64,000 bases of DNA from Streptomyces cirratus (GTDB lineage: Bacteria; Actinomycetota; Actinomycetes; Streptomycetales; Streptomycetaceae): contig NZ_BMVP01000002.1 of NCBI RefSeq assembly GCF_014650775.1, forward strand, positions 62,001-126,000, written 5' to 3'. The notes beneath the pieces are model-generated. The model was given only the letters and a program-made list of their open reading frames with translations, was not told the origin of the DNA and did not search any database. Positions 17,535 through 26,588 of this stretch are shown one piece after another (within the stretch, counting starts at the first letter, position 1; every line of letters begins with the position of its first letter). The translations under genes were made by a program, and so were the position numbers.

Positions 17535-18286
17535 CCGGTGGGCCGGCTGCCGTCCGCATCCGGGCGGCCCCCGTCGGACTGCTGCTCGTGGCGGCCGCCG
17601 CCTGGGTCTGGATGGTGACGCGCTGGGGCGGTATGCCGGCGATGCCCGGCACCATGGGCCTGGGCCTTGGCGCTTTCCTGGCCGTGTGGACGCTGATGAT
17701 GACCGCGATGATGCTGCCCGCCACGGCACCCGTCGCCGCCTTGTACGCACGCACCATCACCGTGCACCGGGCACCGCGCATGGCCGTCTTCACCGTCGCC
17801 TACCTGCTCGTCTGGGCCGCGGCCGGCCTGCCGGCGTACGCGCTGGCCGTCGGCCTCGGCCGGGCGGCGCGCCTGCCCCCCGCGGCGGGGACGGCGGTGG
17901 CCGCGGCCGTGTTCGCGGTCAGCGGCGTCTACCAGCTCACGCCCCTCAAAGACCGTTGTCTGGCGAGGTGCCGTTCGCCGATCGGCCTGATGCTGCGCTA
18001 CGCCTCGTACCCGAGGGCCTCGCGCGATCTGCGTGCCGGAGCGCACCACGGGGCCTTCTGCCTGGGCTGCTGCTGGTCACTGATGGTGCTGCTGGCGGCG
18101 TTCGGTGTGATGAACCTGTGGGCCATGGTGGTCCTGGCCGCCGTGATCACCGCCGAAAAACTCGCTCCGGCCGGTCGGCTGGTGGCCCGTGCCGTGGGGA
18201 TCGCCTCGATCGCCCTGGCCGTCGCCGTCTTCTGGGTCCCGGCGCTGGCCCCGGGCCTCACCGGCGGTGGCACGGCCGGGATGTGA
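17531..18286 (+). CDS. DUF2182 integral membrane protein
   Basis: About 251 residues with seven or so hydrophobic segments. It has the family's MMTAMMLPATAPV Met-rich helix (about residue 60) and the QLTPLKDRCLARCRSP motif (about residue 140), then GAHHGAFCLGCCWSLM. Met/Cys/His-rich helices suggest metal handling. ATG 17531 overlaps the DUF1326 stop (ATGA); a GTG 9 bases earlier is possible. Operon partner of the preceding gene. Confidence 0.85.
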   Translation: MTGGPAAVRIRAAPVGLLLVAAAAWVWMVTRWGGMPAMPGTMGLGLGAFLAVWTLMMTAMMLPATAPVAALYARTITVHRAPRMAVFTVAYLLVWAAAGLPAYALAVGLGRAARLPPAAGTAVAAAVFAVSGVYQLTPLKDRCLARCRSPIGLMLRYASYPRASRDLRAGAHHGAFCLGCCWSLMVLLAAFGVMNLWAMVVLAAVITAEKLAPAGRLVARAVGIASIALAVAVFWVPALAPGLTGGGTAGM

Positions 18287-18564
18287 GGGTGCGTCGCCCG
18301 AATTCTCCGGTGGGCCTTTACTTCGATGTCGGCCCCCGGGGTGTCGGCGCACCGCGTAGGTCGACTGTCCTCATTTCGTGGTGAGCCGGGCGCCGGCGCA
18401 CCTTTTTGCCCGACTGCCGGTTATGGACCGGGGTTTACGACCTGTGTGCATGCGCGCTCGACGAAGATCAAAAATCTGAGGATCTGTTGAGCGGGAACCG
18501 TTTGTTCCGCTGGTTAGCTGAGTTTCGCAAGCCACCCCCCAACGTGAAGGGCTTCCGCTCAGCC

Positions 18565-19311
18565 ATGTCCAAGGTCATAACCCCCCGCCGCACCGCTGCC
18601 GTTCTCGCCGTCGTCGCCGCCACCACGCTGATGGGTACCGCCAACGCCAGCGCCTCGCTCATCTCGCAGGACGGCATGCGCATCGCCGCCTACCAGAACA
18701 GCCTCAAGAGCAGCACCGAGGAAGGCGCCGCCGACGCGCTGCGCGACTTCGACGCCCTGACCCACGACAAGCAGGTCAAGTTCCTCAACTACGCCGAGGA
18801 CCCCGAGAACCTCAAGGCCCTCCTCGAAGAGGTCGCCGACGTTCCCGAGACGGCCAACCCCGCCCCCGTCCACCAGTTGGTGAACCTCAAGGGCGGTGAC
18901 GTGCAGATCGCCTCCGACAGTGAGGCCGCCTTCACCGCCGACGCGGGCGACGCCTCCGGGATCTCGGCCGCGGGCAAGCTCCACGCCGGCTGGTGGGACA
19001 CCACCTACACCGTCCGGCAGAAGATCTTCGGCATCACCATCACCAAGCTCAGCGTGTGGGTGAACTACCACACCAACGGCTCCAAGATCGACCGCGTGGA
19101 CCACGCCGACTGCGGCAAGCGCAACTTCAACGGCGCCGTCTCCATCGGCCACGGCGTCCCGAAGGCCCAGCTGGCCAGCGGCAACGCCATCGGCCAGGTG
19201 GTCTGGGAAGGCTCGATCATCTACAAGGGCTTCGGCGTCGAGATCGACAAGCGCCAGCAGGTCGTCGCCAACGCATACGGGTTCAAGAGCGGGTACCTGA
19301 AGAACATCTAA
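18565..19311 (+). CDS. Secreted protein of unknown function
   Basis: A 248-residue protein with a Sec signal peptide: basic KVITPRR, hydrophobic core AAVLAVVAATTLMGT, cleavage after ANASA. The mature part has a helical N-terminal third (EGAADALRDFDALTHDKQVK, resembling a domain that buries a helix-rich inhibitor) and a beta-rich C-terminal two thirds (TVRQKIFGITITKLSVWVNY, VWEGSIIYKGFGVEIDK), possibly a beta-sandwich. No catalytic motif recognised. ATG 18565 is chosen as it starts the signal peptide. Followed by a strong terminator. Confidence 0.7.
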   Translation: MSKVITPRRTAAVLAVVAATTLMGTANASASLISQDGMRIAAYQNSLKSSTEEGAADALRDFDALTHDKQVKFLNYAEDPENLKALLEEVADVPETANPAPVHQLVNLKGGDVQIASDSEAAFTADAGDASGISAAGKLHAGWWDTTYTVRQKIFGITITKLSVWVNYHTNGSKIDRVDHADCGKRNFNGAVSIGHGVPKAQLASGNAIGQVVWEGSIIYKGFGVEIDKRQQVVANAYGFKSGYLKNI

Positions 19312-19384
19312 TTGCAGATGCCGGCCACGGATTGAGATCGGGTGCGGCGGATATCCGAATTTCCCCCACCAGGGAACCGCATTC

Positions 19385-19427
19385 GCCGGCCTCCGGAAAC
19401 CTTTGATGATCGGGCCCGGAGGCCGGC
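19385..19427. terminator. Hairpin terminator between convergent genes
   Basis: A perfect 12-bp stem (19385-19396 with 19416-19427) and 19-nt loop lie between the secreted-protein gene and the minus-strand acyl-CoA ligase gene. Confidence 0.75.
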
Positions 19428-19480
19428 GCCCCTGTTTTGCGCGCAGCGCCTTTACGTCAGCGCCTCTACGTGCAGTGTCT

Positions 19481-21187
19481 TTACGCGTAGCGCTCGCGGA
19501 GTTTGTACTTGAGCACTTTTCGGAGGGCGTCGTTCCGGGGAAGTGCTTCGACGAGTTCCAGTTGTTCCGGGAGCTTGTGCGGGGACAGGCCCTGGGCGCG
19601 CAGGTGGGCCGTGACCGCCGTCAGCGTCAACGGGGGTGCTGACGGCGGCTGCTCGACCACCGCGCAGACGCGTTCGCCGCGTTCGGGGTCCGGAAGGCCG
19701 ATGACGGCGGCGTCGCTGACGTCCGGGAGCAGGTGGAGGAGGTCCTCGATCTCCTTCGCCGAGATGTTCTCCCCCTTGCGGATGATGACGTCCTTGCTGC
19801 GGCCGGTGAGGACCAGGTGGCCGTCCGGGGTGAGGTGACCGAGGTCGCCGGTGATCAGGTAGCCGTCGGCGTCGAAGGCCTCCGCCGACCGGTCGGGGTC
19901 CAGGTAGCCCCGGCAGACCGCCTCGCCCCGCAGGCGGACCTCCCCGTCGGTGGACGGCGGCAGCGGGGTGCCGTCCGGGGTCGTGATGCGGATCGACATC
20001 CCCTGCGGGGGGCGGCCCTCGGTCGTCGCGAGGTTCTCGTCCGTGTCGTCCGGGTCACCCATGGTGATCATCGGGACTTCGGTCATGCCGTAGCCGTGGG
20101 TGAGCCGGCAGCCCAGTTCCCGGACCACCGCGTGGTAGATCTCCGGCGGCTTCGGTGCGCCGCCGCCCGCCAGCAGCCGCAGGCTCGGGATGAGTTTCGT
20201 GGCGGGGTCCTTGCGCTGCTCGGCGAGGAACATCGAGTAGAAGGCGGTGGAGCCGCCGGCGATGGTGACGCCGTGGCGGCGGTACCCCTCCAGCGCGTCC
20301 GGCATCGCGAACTTCTCGAACAGCACTGCCGGGAACCCGTACAGCAGCAGCATCACCAGGTAGTCCGGGCCGCCTATATGGGCGTACGGGAAGGCGATCG
20401 AGCCGACGTCCCCCGGCCCGGGCCGCAGGGCGTGCGCGAGGCAGGAGCCGCCCGCGATCAGGGACCGGTCGGTGTGCAGCACGCCCTTGGGGTCGGACGT
20501 CGTGCCGGAGGTCCAGTAGATCCAGCGCACGTCCGTCCCGGAGGCGGGTGGCGCGGGCAGTGCTGCCGGGCCGGCCGGGTCGCCGTCCGGGAGGTCCTCG
20601 TAGGCCCGGAAGACGCCCCGCGCCCCGAGCCGGGCGGCCATCGCCGCGTGGTCGAAGCCGCGCCACTCCCCGGGGACGGCGAAGAACTCCGCCTTGGACT
20701 CCCGTAGCGCGAAGCCGGCCTCGCGGTCCCGGTAGAAGGGGATGACGGGCGACTGGACGGCGCCGAGCCGGGCCAGCGCGAGCGAGAGCAGCACCGTCTC
20801 GATGCGGGTCGGCAACTGCCAGGCGACGACCGTGCCCGGGCCGACTCCCATGCCGTGGAGGCCTGCCGCGACCCGCTCCGCGCGCTCGTGGAGCGCGCCG
20901 AAGGTGAGGGTGCGGTCATGGGCCGGGTCCGGGGCCGCCTCGATGAGCGCGGGGGCGCTGGGGGTGAGCGCGGCGCGGCGGGCGACGAGGTCCCAGAGGG
21001 TGCGGGCGTGCGCGAGGGTGCGGGCGGTCTCGCGGGACTCCGTGAGGGTCCGGGACTCCGTGAGGGTCCGGGAGTCCTCGGGGGTCCGGGCGGTCGACGT
21101 TTCCGGTCCCGTAGCCGCCGCCCTCGCCCCCGCCCCCGCCCCCGTAGCCGCCGCCCCCGCCCCCGCGCCGTCGTCCGTTCCCGTCAT
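19481..21187 (-). CDS. AMP-forming acyl-CoA ligase (class I adenylate-forming; cyclohexanecarboxylate-CoA ligase-like)
   Basis: A 568-residue enzyme that would activate a carboxylic acid to its CoA thioester through an acyl-adenylate. Motifs in order: P-loop YWTSGTTSDPKG (about residue 225), HGYGMTE (about 365), YLITGDLG (about 450), RSKDVIIRKGENISAKEIE (about 470), and the C-terminal catalytic Lys in LRKVLKYKLRE. The first 60 residues are low complexity (Ala/Gly and TLTESR repeats) and absent from most relatives. ATG has GGGGAGG 5 bases upstream, and a TetR-type palindrome lies 17 bases before it. Probably a first step of the catabolic gene set. Confidence 0.88.
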   Translation of the reverse strand: MTGTDDGAGAGAAATGAGAGARAAATGPETSTARTPEDSRTLTESRTLTESRETARTLAHARTLWDLVARRAALTPSAPALIEAAPDPAHDRTLTFGALHERAERVAAGLHGMGVGPGTVVAWQLPTRIETVLLSLALARLGAVQSPVIPFYRDREAGFALRESKAEFFAVPGEWRGFDHAAMAARLGARGVFRAYEDLPDGDPAGPAALPAPPASGTDVRWIYWTSGTTSDPKGVLHTDRSLIAGGSCLAHALRPGPGDVGSIAFPYAHIGGPDYLVMLLLYGFPAVLFEKFAMPDALEGYRRHGVTIAGGSTAFYSMFLAEQRKDPATKLIPSLRLLAGGGAPKPPEIYHAVVRELGCRLTHGYGMTEVPMITMGDPDDTDENLATTEGRPPQGMSIRITTPDGTPLPPSTDGEVRLRGEAVCRGYLDPDRSAEAFDADGYLITGDLGHLTPDGHLVLTGRSKDVIIRKGENISAKEIEDLLHLLPDVSDAAVIGLPDPERGERVCAVVEQPPSAPPLTLTAVTAHLRAQGLSPHKLPEQLELVEALPRNDALRKVLKYKLRERYA

Positions 21188-21203
21188 CCCGGCCTCCCCT
21201 TGG

Positions 21204-21218
21204 CTGACGCTGTGTCAG
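21204..21218. promoter_or_regulatory. CTGACGnnnCGTCAG-type operator, ligase promoter
   Basis: CTGACGCTGTGTCAG, one mismatch to the consensus palindrome, lies 17 bases upstream of the ligase ATG at 21187, next to its ribosome site. Confidence 0.7.
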
Positions 21219-21280
21219 ATCTGGCGAGAGCGTAGGGCCCCGGCGCTTGCCGGTCCAGAGGTGCCGGGGCTAGCTTGTTT

Positions 21281-21295
21281 CTGACGGTCCATCAG
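21281..21295. promoter_or_regulatory. CTGACGnnnCGTCAG-type operator, amidohydrolase/ACAD operon
   Basis: CTGACGGTCCATCAG, one mismatch, lies 26 bases before the amidohydrolase ATG (21321). A TAGCTT sequence at 21271-21276 just before it could be the -10 box. This site and the one at 21204 together serve two divergent promoters. Confidence 0.75.
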
Positions 21296-21320
21296 ATACG
21301 GCGAGGGGACACCGGACATC

Positions 21321-22517
21321 ATGGACACGGAACTGCCTCGGATCATCAGCGTCGACGACCACGTGATCGAACCCGCCCACCTCTTCGACGTGTGGCTGCC
21401 GGCCAAGTACCGCGACCGGGGACCGAAGGCGCTGACCGCGGGAATCGGCGATCTCGTCTACACCAGCGGCAAGTACGTGATCTCCATGGATCCCGACGGC
21501 CCCCCGACCGACTGGTGGATCTACGAGGACCTCAAGTTCCCGTACAAGCGCAACATCGCCGCCGTGGGCTTCGACCGCGACGACATGACCCTGGAGGGGA
21601 TCACGCGGGAGGAGATGCGGCCGGGGTGCTGGGACCCCAAGGCCCGGCTCGCCGACATGGACCTCAACCACGTCGAGGCCTCCCTGTGCTTCCCCACCTT
21701 CCCCCGCTTCTGCGGCCAGACCTTCGCCGAGGCGCACGACAAGGAAGTGGCCCTCGCCTGCGTGCGCGCGTACAACGACTGGATGGTGGAGGAGTGGTGC
21801 GGCGACAGCGGCGGCCGGCTGATCCCGCTGTGCATCATCCCGCTCTGGGACGTCGACCTCGCGGTGACGGAGATCCGGCGCAACGCCGCGCGGGGCGTGC
21901 GCGCCGTGACCTTCTCCGAGATCCCGACCTACCTCGGCCTGCCGTCCATCCACTCCGGCTACTGGGACCCCTTCTTCGCCGTCTGCCAGGAGACCGGCAC
22001 CGTCGTCAACATGCACATCGGGTCCTCCTCCCAGATGCCCGCCGCCTCCCCCGACGCCCCGCCCGCCGTCCAGGCCTCGCTCAGCTTCAACAACGCGATG
22101 GCCTCGATGATGGACTTCCTGTTCAGCGGGGTGCTGGTGAAGTTCCCGGCGCTCAAGCTCGCCTACAGCGAGGGCCAGATGGGATGGATCCCGTACGCCC
22201 TCGAACGCGCCGACGACGTGTGGCGCGAGCACCGCGCCTGGGGCGGGGTCCGCGACCTGATCCCCGAGCCGCCGTCCACGTACTACTACCGGCAGATGTT
22301 CTGCTGCTTCTTCCGCGACAAGCACGGGATCGCCTCGCTCGACGTCGTCGGACGCGACAACGCGACCTTCGAGACCGACTACCCGCACGTCGACTCGACC
22401 TTCCCGCACACCAAGGACGTCGCCCTCGACCACGTGAAGGGCCTCGACGACGAGACCGTCTACAAGCTGATGCGCGGCAACGCCATCCGCATGCTGGGCC
22501 TGGACCTGGACGAGTAG
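21321..22517 (+). CDS. Amidohydrolase-family (ACMSD-like TIM-barrel) metal-dependent hydrolase/decarboxylase
   Basis: A 398-residue enzyme. The N-terminal metal motif is ISVDDHVIEP (about residue 9); MHIGSSS (about 230) gives a second metal His, and ETDYPHVDST (about 350) the Asp, as in the Amidohydro_2 family. The core FPTFPRFCGQTF, YNDWMVEEWC and ARGVRAVTFSEIP is shared with the paralogue at 62050. Reaction unknown: the family includes decarboxylases and C-C hydrolases. First gene of an operon: its TAG overlaps the next GTG by one base. Confidence 0.82.
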   Translation: MDTELPRIISVDDHVIEPAHLFDVWLPAKYRDRGPKALTAGIGDLVYTSGKYVISMDPDGPPTDWWIYEDLKFPYKRNIAAVGFDRDDMTLEGITREEMRPGCWDPKARLADMDLNHVEASLCFPTFPRFCGQTFAEAHDKEVALACVRAYNDWMVEEWCGDSGGRLIPLCIIPLWDVDLAVTEIRRNAARGVRAVTFSEIPTYLGLPSIHSGYWDPFFAVCQETGTVVNMHIGSSSQMPAASPDAPPAVQASLSFNNAMASMMDFLFSGVLVKFPALKLAYSEGQMGWIPYALERADDVWREHRAWGGVRDLIPEPPSTYYYRQMFCCFFRDKHGIASLDVVGRDNATFETDYPHVDSTFPHTKDVALDHVKGLDDETVYKLMRGNAIRMLGLDLDE

Positions 22518-23671
22518 TGGACCTCACCTACACCGACGAGGAGCAGGAGTTCCGCGCCCGGCTGCGCGAGTGGCTCGCCAAGGAGCTGCCCGCCCTGCCC
22601 CCCAGGCCGTCCCCCGACGACTGGCCGGGCCGCCGCGCCTACGACGCGGGCTGGCAGCGGCGGCTGTACGAGGCCGGGTACGCAGGCCTGCACTGGCCCC
22701 TCGACGCCGGTGGGCGAGGCGCGACCCCCACCCAGCACCTGATCTTCCTGGAGGAGACGGAACGGGCGGGCGCCCCGTACGTCGGCGCGAACTTCGTCGG
22801 ACTGCTGCACGCGGGGCCCACCATCGCCGCCGAGGGCACCGCCGCACAGCGGGCGCGCTGGCTGCCGCCGGTGCTGCGCGGCGACGAGATGTGGTGCCAG
22901 GGGTTCAGCGAGCCGGACGCCGGCTCCGACCTGGCGTCACTGCGGACCCGCGCGGTACGCGACGGCGACGACTACGTGGTCAGCGGCTCGAAGATCTGGA
23001 CCTCGCACGCGGAGGTCGCCGACTGGTGCGAGCTGCTGGTGCGGACCGACCCCGGGGCGCCGAAGCACCGTGGCATCACCTGGCTGGCCATGCCGATGGA
23101 CGCGCCCGGGATCACCGTACGGCCGCTGCGCACCCTCGCGGGGTCGGCCGAGTTCGCGGAGGTGTTCCTGGACGAGGTGCGGGTGCCGGTGGAGAACCGC
23201 GTGGGGGCGGAGAACGACGGCTGGCGGGTCACGATGGTGACGCTGTCCTTCGAGCGGGGCACCGCCTTCGTGGGGGAGGTGGTGGCGTGCCGCCGCACGC
23301 TCGCCCTGCTGGCCCGGGCCGCGAAGGAGAACGGGCGCTGGGACGATCCCGTCCTACGTCGCACCCTCGGACGGCTCCACGGGGAACTCGGCGCCCTCTG
23401 GAGGCTGACGCAGTGGAACGTCAGCGAATCACAGCGCTCGGGCGGCGTGCCCGGCACAGGTGGCAGCGTCTTCAAGCTGGCGTACTCCCACGCGCGGCAA
23501 GAGCTGTACGACGCCGCGGCGCAGGTGCTCGGCGCGGGCTCCCTCGCGCTGGACGAGGAGTGGGTCCTGGACCGGCTCTCGTCCCTGTCGTACACCATCG
23601 CCGCGGGCACCTCCCAGATCCAGCGGAACATCGTCGCCGAGCGCGTCCTCGGCCTGCCGAAGGGGCGGTGA
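22517..23671 (+). CDS. Acyl-CoA dehydrogenase, alpha-type subunit
   Basis: A 384-residue flavoprotein subunit for alpha,beta-dehydrogenation of an acyl-CoA. It has the FAD/substrate motif FSEPDAGSDLASL (about residue 133), SGSKIWTS, and a C-terminal GTSQIQRNIVAERVLGLP. It lacks the RxQFG...FQAxKH motif of ordinary homotetrameric enzymes. The next gene has that motif but lacks the two here. This split is typical of the alpha2beta2 FadE pairs of actinobacterial steroid degradation. GTG start overlaps the previous stop by one base. Confidence 0.87.
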   Translation: MDLTYTDEEQEFRARLREWLAKELPALPPRPSPDDWPGRRAYDAGWQRRLYEAGYAGLHWPLDAGGRGATPTQHLIFLEETERAGAPYVGANFVGLLHAGPTIAAEGTAAQRARWLPPVLRGDEMWCQGFSEPDAGSDLASLRTRAVRDGDDYVVSGSKIWTSHAEVADWCELLVRTDPGAPKHRGITWLAMPMDAPGITVRPLRTLAGSAEFAEVFLDEVRVPVENRVGAENDGWRVTMVTLSFERGTAFVGEVVACRRTLALLARAAKENGRWDDPVLRRTLGRLHGELGALWRLTQWNVSESQRSGGVPGTGGSVFKLAYSHARQELYDAAAQVLGAGSLALDEEWVLDRLSSLSYTIAAGTSQIQRNIVAERVLGLPKGR

Positions 23672-24573
23672 GCGGCGTGGACTTCCAGCCGACCGGGGAA
23701 CAGCGCGACCTGCGGGCGGGCGTACGGGACCTGCTGGCGGGGCGGTACGGGCGCGAGGCGCTGCGGGCGTCGGTGGAGGCGGGCGTCGCGGTGGACCGGC
23801 GGCTGTGGCGGGAGCTGGGCGGGGCCGGGTTCTTCGCGCTGCGCCTGCCGGAGGCGGACGGCGGGGTCGGGCTCGGGCTCCCGGAGGCGGTCCTGGTCTT
23901 CGAGGAGGCGGGCCGGGCCCTGCTGCCGGGGCCGCTGGTGGCCACGTTCCTGGCGGCCGGGGTGGTGCCGGGCGCCGCGGCCGGGACGGCGGTGGTGACG
24001 GCGTTCGACCTGGACGGCCCGCTGGTGGCCCACCTGGCGGAGGCCGACGCGGTCCTCGGGGCGCCCGCGCTGCCCGAGGGCGAGCCGGTGCGCTCGGTGG
24101 ACCCGCTGACCCCGCTGCACCGGGTGGCCCGGCCGGGGCGGGCCGGTCCGTACCGTGACGAGGGCGCGCTGCTGACGGCCGCGCTCCAGCTCGGCAGCGC
24201 CCTGCGCACGCTGGAGCTGGCGGTGGCCCACGCCCGCCGGCGCGAGCAGTTCGGGCAGCCGATCGGGGCGTTCCAGGCGGTCAAGCACCTGTGCGCGGGC
24301 ATGCTGGTGCGGGCGGAGGTGGCCCGTACGGCGGTGTACGCGGCGGCCTTGACGGGCGACGGCGCCGAGATCGCGGCCGCGAAACTGCTGGCCGACGAGG
24401 CGGCCGTGCAGGGGGCCCGGGACTGCCTCCAGGTGTACGGCGGGATGGGCTTCACCTGGGAGGCGGACGTCCACCTCCACCTCAAGCGGGCCTGGGTCCG
24501 CGCGGAGCAGTGGCGCACGGCGGCGCAGGCGGAGGAACTGCTGGCGGCGGACCTGCTGGGCGCCGACGGCTGA
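23668..24573 (+). CDS. Acyl-CoA dehydrogenase, short beta-type subunit
   Basis: About 301 residues, short for the family (usual about 380). An N-terminal helical domain (FQPTGEQRDLRAGVRDLL) joins almost directly to the C-terminal domain, with much of the middle beta domain missing. The motif RREQFGQPIGAFQAVKHL (about residue 190) and QVYGGMGFTWEADVHL (about 258) are present; SEPxxGSDL and QIQRN are absent. It is probably the partner of the alpha subunit just upstream (GTGA overlap). GTG 23677 is an alternative start. Last gene of the operon. Confidence 0.85.
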   Translation: MSGVDFQPTGEQRDLRAGVRDLLAGRYGREALRASVEAGVAVDRRLWRELGGAGFFALRLPEADGGVGLGLPEAVLVFEEAGRALLPGPLVATFLAAGVVPGAAAGTAVVTAFDLDGPLVAHLAEADAVLGAPALPEGEPVRSVDPLTPLHRVARPGRAGPYRDEGALLTAALQLGSALRTLELAVAHARRREQFGQPIGAFQAVKHLCAGMLVRAEVARTAVYAAALTGDGAEIAAAKLLADEAAVQGARDCLQVYGGMGFTWEADVHLHLKRAWVRAEQWRTAAQAEELLAADLLGADG

Positions 24574-24889
24574 GGCCCCGTTCGGCAACGGAAGGAACGA
24601 GCCGGGACTCATGTCCGATTACACAGAGTTGATATCGGTTTGTGTCCTTGGGTTGCCCCCTTACCGACCGGAGTCGGGGGCGCGCTCCGGTACGCTCCCA
24701 CGAATGCGAGCGGCCCCGCGGCGTGAGCGTCGCACAGTATGCACCAGGCCTACTCCTTCGCGCTGGAATATGCCCGAAGCGCTTGTTGTGGTGACTGTAT
24801 GTCAACCATGCTGCTCCACAAGGGGGTCACTGGCCGTGACCCCGTTCCGTCGTGAGGCGAAGTGTCCGCCGGTTCGGATGGTGTGAGCG
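24574..24889. other. 316-base gap: promoter region of the ATPase-domain gene
   Basis: No gene is supported. A short open frame at 24611-24886 has atypical composition and no ribosome site. The region is AT-richer in its second half and holds a perfect inverted repeat, listed separately. Confidence 0.5.
24823..24843. promoter_or_regulatory. Inverted repeat GGGGTCAC-n5-GTGACCCC
   Basis: A perfect 8-bp inverted repeat with a 5-base centre, 46 bases before the GTG at 24890. It could be an operator or a leader hairpin of the ATP-binding protein gene. Confidence 0.5.
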
Positions 24890-25363
24890 GTGCAGGTGCT
24901 TCAGGTTCAGCTTGAGGTAGGAGCGGACCCCGCCGAGGTCGGCCGGGCGCGCCGGTGGGCGCGCTCCCGGCTGGCGGGTTCCGGGATAGGGGAAGACGAG
25001 CCGCTCGCCGAGACGTTGATCCTGCTGATCTCGGAGCTGGTCACCAACGCGGTCGTGCACACCGGCTGTCCCGCCGTGCTGCGGATGCTGTTCGGGGGGC
25101 CCGGGGTGCGGGTGGAGGTCGCGGACGCCAGCGACCGGGCACCCGCCCGGCGGCGGGCCGCCGGCGACGACACCGGCGGGCGCGGCCTGGAGCTGGTCGA
25201 CGGGCTCGCGGACCGCTGGGGCTGGCAGCGCGAGGGCGCGGGGAAGCGGATCTGGTGCGAGATCGACCGGGCGCGGGAAGCGGACGCCGGGCGCGGCGTG
25301 GACGCCCCGGAAAGGTCTGCCGAATTCTTTGCCCCGAACCGGGAACCCCGCGTGTACCTCTAA
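24890..25363 (+). CDS. HATPase-fold ATP-binding protein (RsbW/anti-sigma-factor-like)
   Basis: A 157-residue GHKL ATPase-fold protein. N box LILLISELVTNAVVHTG (about residues 43-59), G1 region VEVADASDRAP (about 76), and G2 GRGLELVDGLADRWGW (about 100). This single-domain layout is that of the many Streptomyces RsbW-like anti-sigma kinases; the partner sigma or anti-anti-sigma is not nearby. It interrupts the catabolic gene set and has no regulon palindrome in front, so it is probably unrelated to it. Confidence 0.83.
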   Translation: MQVLQVQLEVGADPAEVGRARRWARSRLAGSGIGEDEPLAETLILLISELVTNAVVHTGCPAVLRMLFGGPGVRVEVADASDRAPARRRAAGDDTGGRGLELVDGLADRWGWQREGAGKRIWCEIDRAREADAGRGVDAPERSAEFFAPNREPRVYL

Positions 25364-25572
25364 CGAGGTGTTGACGGTTCGTCACCTGTTGATCACTCTT
25401 GTGTGGAGCGACTCGTCGCGAGGGGACGCCAAGGGTCCTGCCTTGACGAGTGCGGGTCGTGGGGTGGCGGCTGCCGTGCCGCGCTCGGGGCGTGCATGCG
25501 CGTACGCCGCCACCCAGTAGGTCGCGCCTTCCGGCACCCGGCATCCGGCACCCGGCGGTCAGAGGGCGGCGG

Positions 25573-26499
25573 TCAGAGGACGGCGACGGGAGCCACCGGC
25601 GTACCGGTGCCGCCGACGAAGGGTTCCGGCATCGCGGAGAGCCAGAACGCGTACCGGCCCTCTTGTGCACAGGCTGTGGACAACTTTTCGAGGTTCCAGT
25701 TCTGACCCTGGAGCATGCCCATCTCGACCAGGTCGAGCGCGTGTACCGGGAGCCACAGGTCCTCGATCTCCGGCGGGAAGATCTCGAAGGTCAGGGTGTC
25801 GTTGGCGACGGCCGCCACGTCCCGTGCGTGGAACCACTCGGGGGTGCGGACCGACAGGCCGGGCGAGGGGAACCCGTAGCCGTGCTTGTCGCCCGCGAGG
25901 TACACCTGGATCTGGCCCGTCCGGACCAGGACGACGTCACCGGCCCGGACCTCGACCCGGCCGAACTCCTGCGCCTCCGCGAGGTCCTCCGGCGTCACCG
26001 CGTGGTCGCCCGGCAGCCGGTCCAGGCCCTTGGCGCGGGCCACGTCCAGCAGGACGCCCCGGGAGACGACGGCGCCGGCCTTGTCGATGCCGCTGAACGC
26101 GGCGCGGGAGTGCGCGGTGATCGTGGAGGCCGGACGGCCGTTGTAGATCCGGCCCGAGTGCGAGACGTGCGTGAGGGCGTCCCAGTGCGTCCCGGCCTGG
26201 AGCCCCATCGTCACGGCGTCGTCGCTGCACGCCACCGTGCCGGGGCCGAACAGCTCCTGGTTGATCTGCACCATCGTGTGGAGCGGGTTGACCCGGCCGG
26301 GGATCAGGCCGGCCTGTACCCCGTCCTCCTTGAGGGGCAGGGCCAGCGGGATCCGCCGGCCCGTGCGGACCTCGGCGGCCGCGGCGCGCACCACGGCGTC
26401 GGTGATCAGGTTCAAGGTGCCCCTCTCGTCCTCGGCGCCCCACCGGCCCCAGTTGTTGACGCGCTCGGCGATGTCGTGGAACTCGGCCGGCAAGGTCAT
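25573..26499 (-). CDS. Cyclase-family metal-dependent hydrolase (kynurenine formamidase-like fold)
   Basis: A 308-residue enzyme of the PF04199 family, with the diagnostic metal motif AGTHWDALTHV (HxxxDxxxH, about residue 100). RGVLLDVAR (about 145), AGDVVLVRTGQ and FPPEIEDLWLPVHALDLVEMGM follow. Members hydrolyse amides, lactones or cyclic C-C bonds, so it may open a ring or lactone intermediate here. It is divergent from the SDR gene and shares the operator at 26552 with it. Confidence 0.85.
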   Translation of the reverse strand: MTLPAEFHDIAERVNNWGRWGAEDERGTLNLITDAVVRAAAAEVRTGRRIPLALPLKEDGVQAGLIPGRVNPLHTMVQINQELFGPGTVACSDDAVTMGLQAGTHWDALTHVSHSGRIYNGRPASTITAHSRAAFSGIDKAGAVVSRGVLLDVARAKGLDRLPGDHAVTPEDLAEAQEFGRVEVRAGDVVLVRTGQIQVYLAGDKHGYGFPSPGLSVRTPEWFHARDVAAVANDTLTFEIFPPEIEDLWLPVHALDLVEMGMLQGQNWNLEKLSTACAQEGRYAFWLSAMPEPFVGGTGTPVAPVAVL

Positions 26500-26551
26500 G
26501 GCCTCATCAACTCCCGGGGCTTGTGCTGTGGCGTCGGACTGCCCATAGAAT

Positions 26552-26566
26552 CTAACGGTCCGTCAG
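26552..26566. promoter_or_regulatory. CTGACGnnnCGTCAG-type operator between cyclase and SDR genes
   Basis: CTAACGGTCCGTCAG, one mismatch. TAGAAT at 26545-26550, directly in front, is a good -10 candidate for the SDR operon, so binding would block transcription start. The cyclase gene starts 53 bases away on the other strand. Confidence 0.75.
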
Positions 26567-26588
26567 AAACTGCGGAAAGGGGTCGGGC

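Noticed and set aside
24611-24886. 91-codon frame before the HATPase gene
   Set aside because: No ribosome site; Arg/Pro/Cys-rich; lies over an inverted repeat and promoter-like sequence.
24890-25363. HATPase gene as member of the catabolic regulon
   Set aside because: It has no palindrome in front; its own inverted repeat is different; the protein family is anti-sigma-like.
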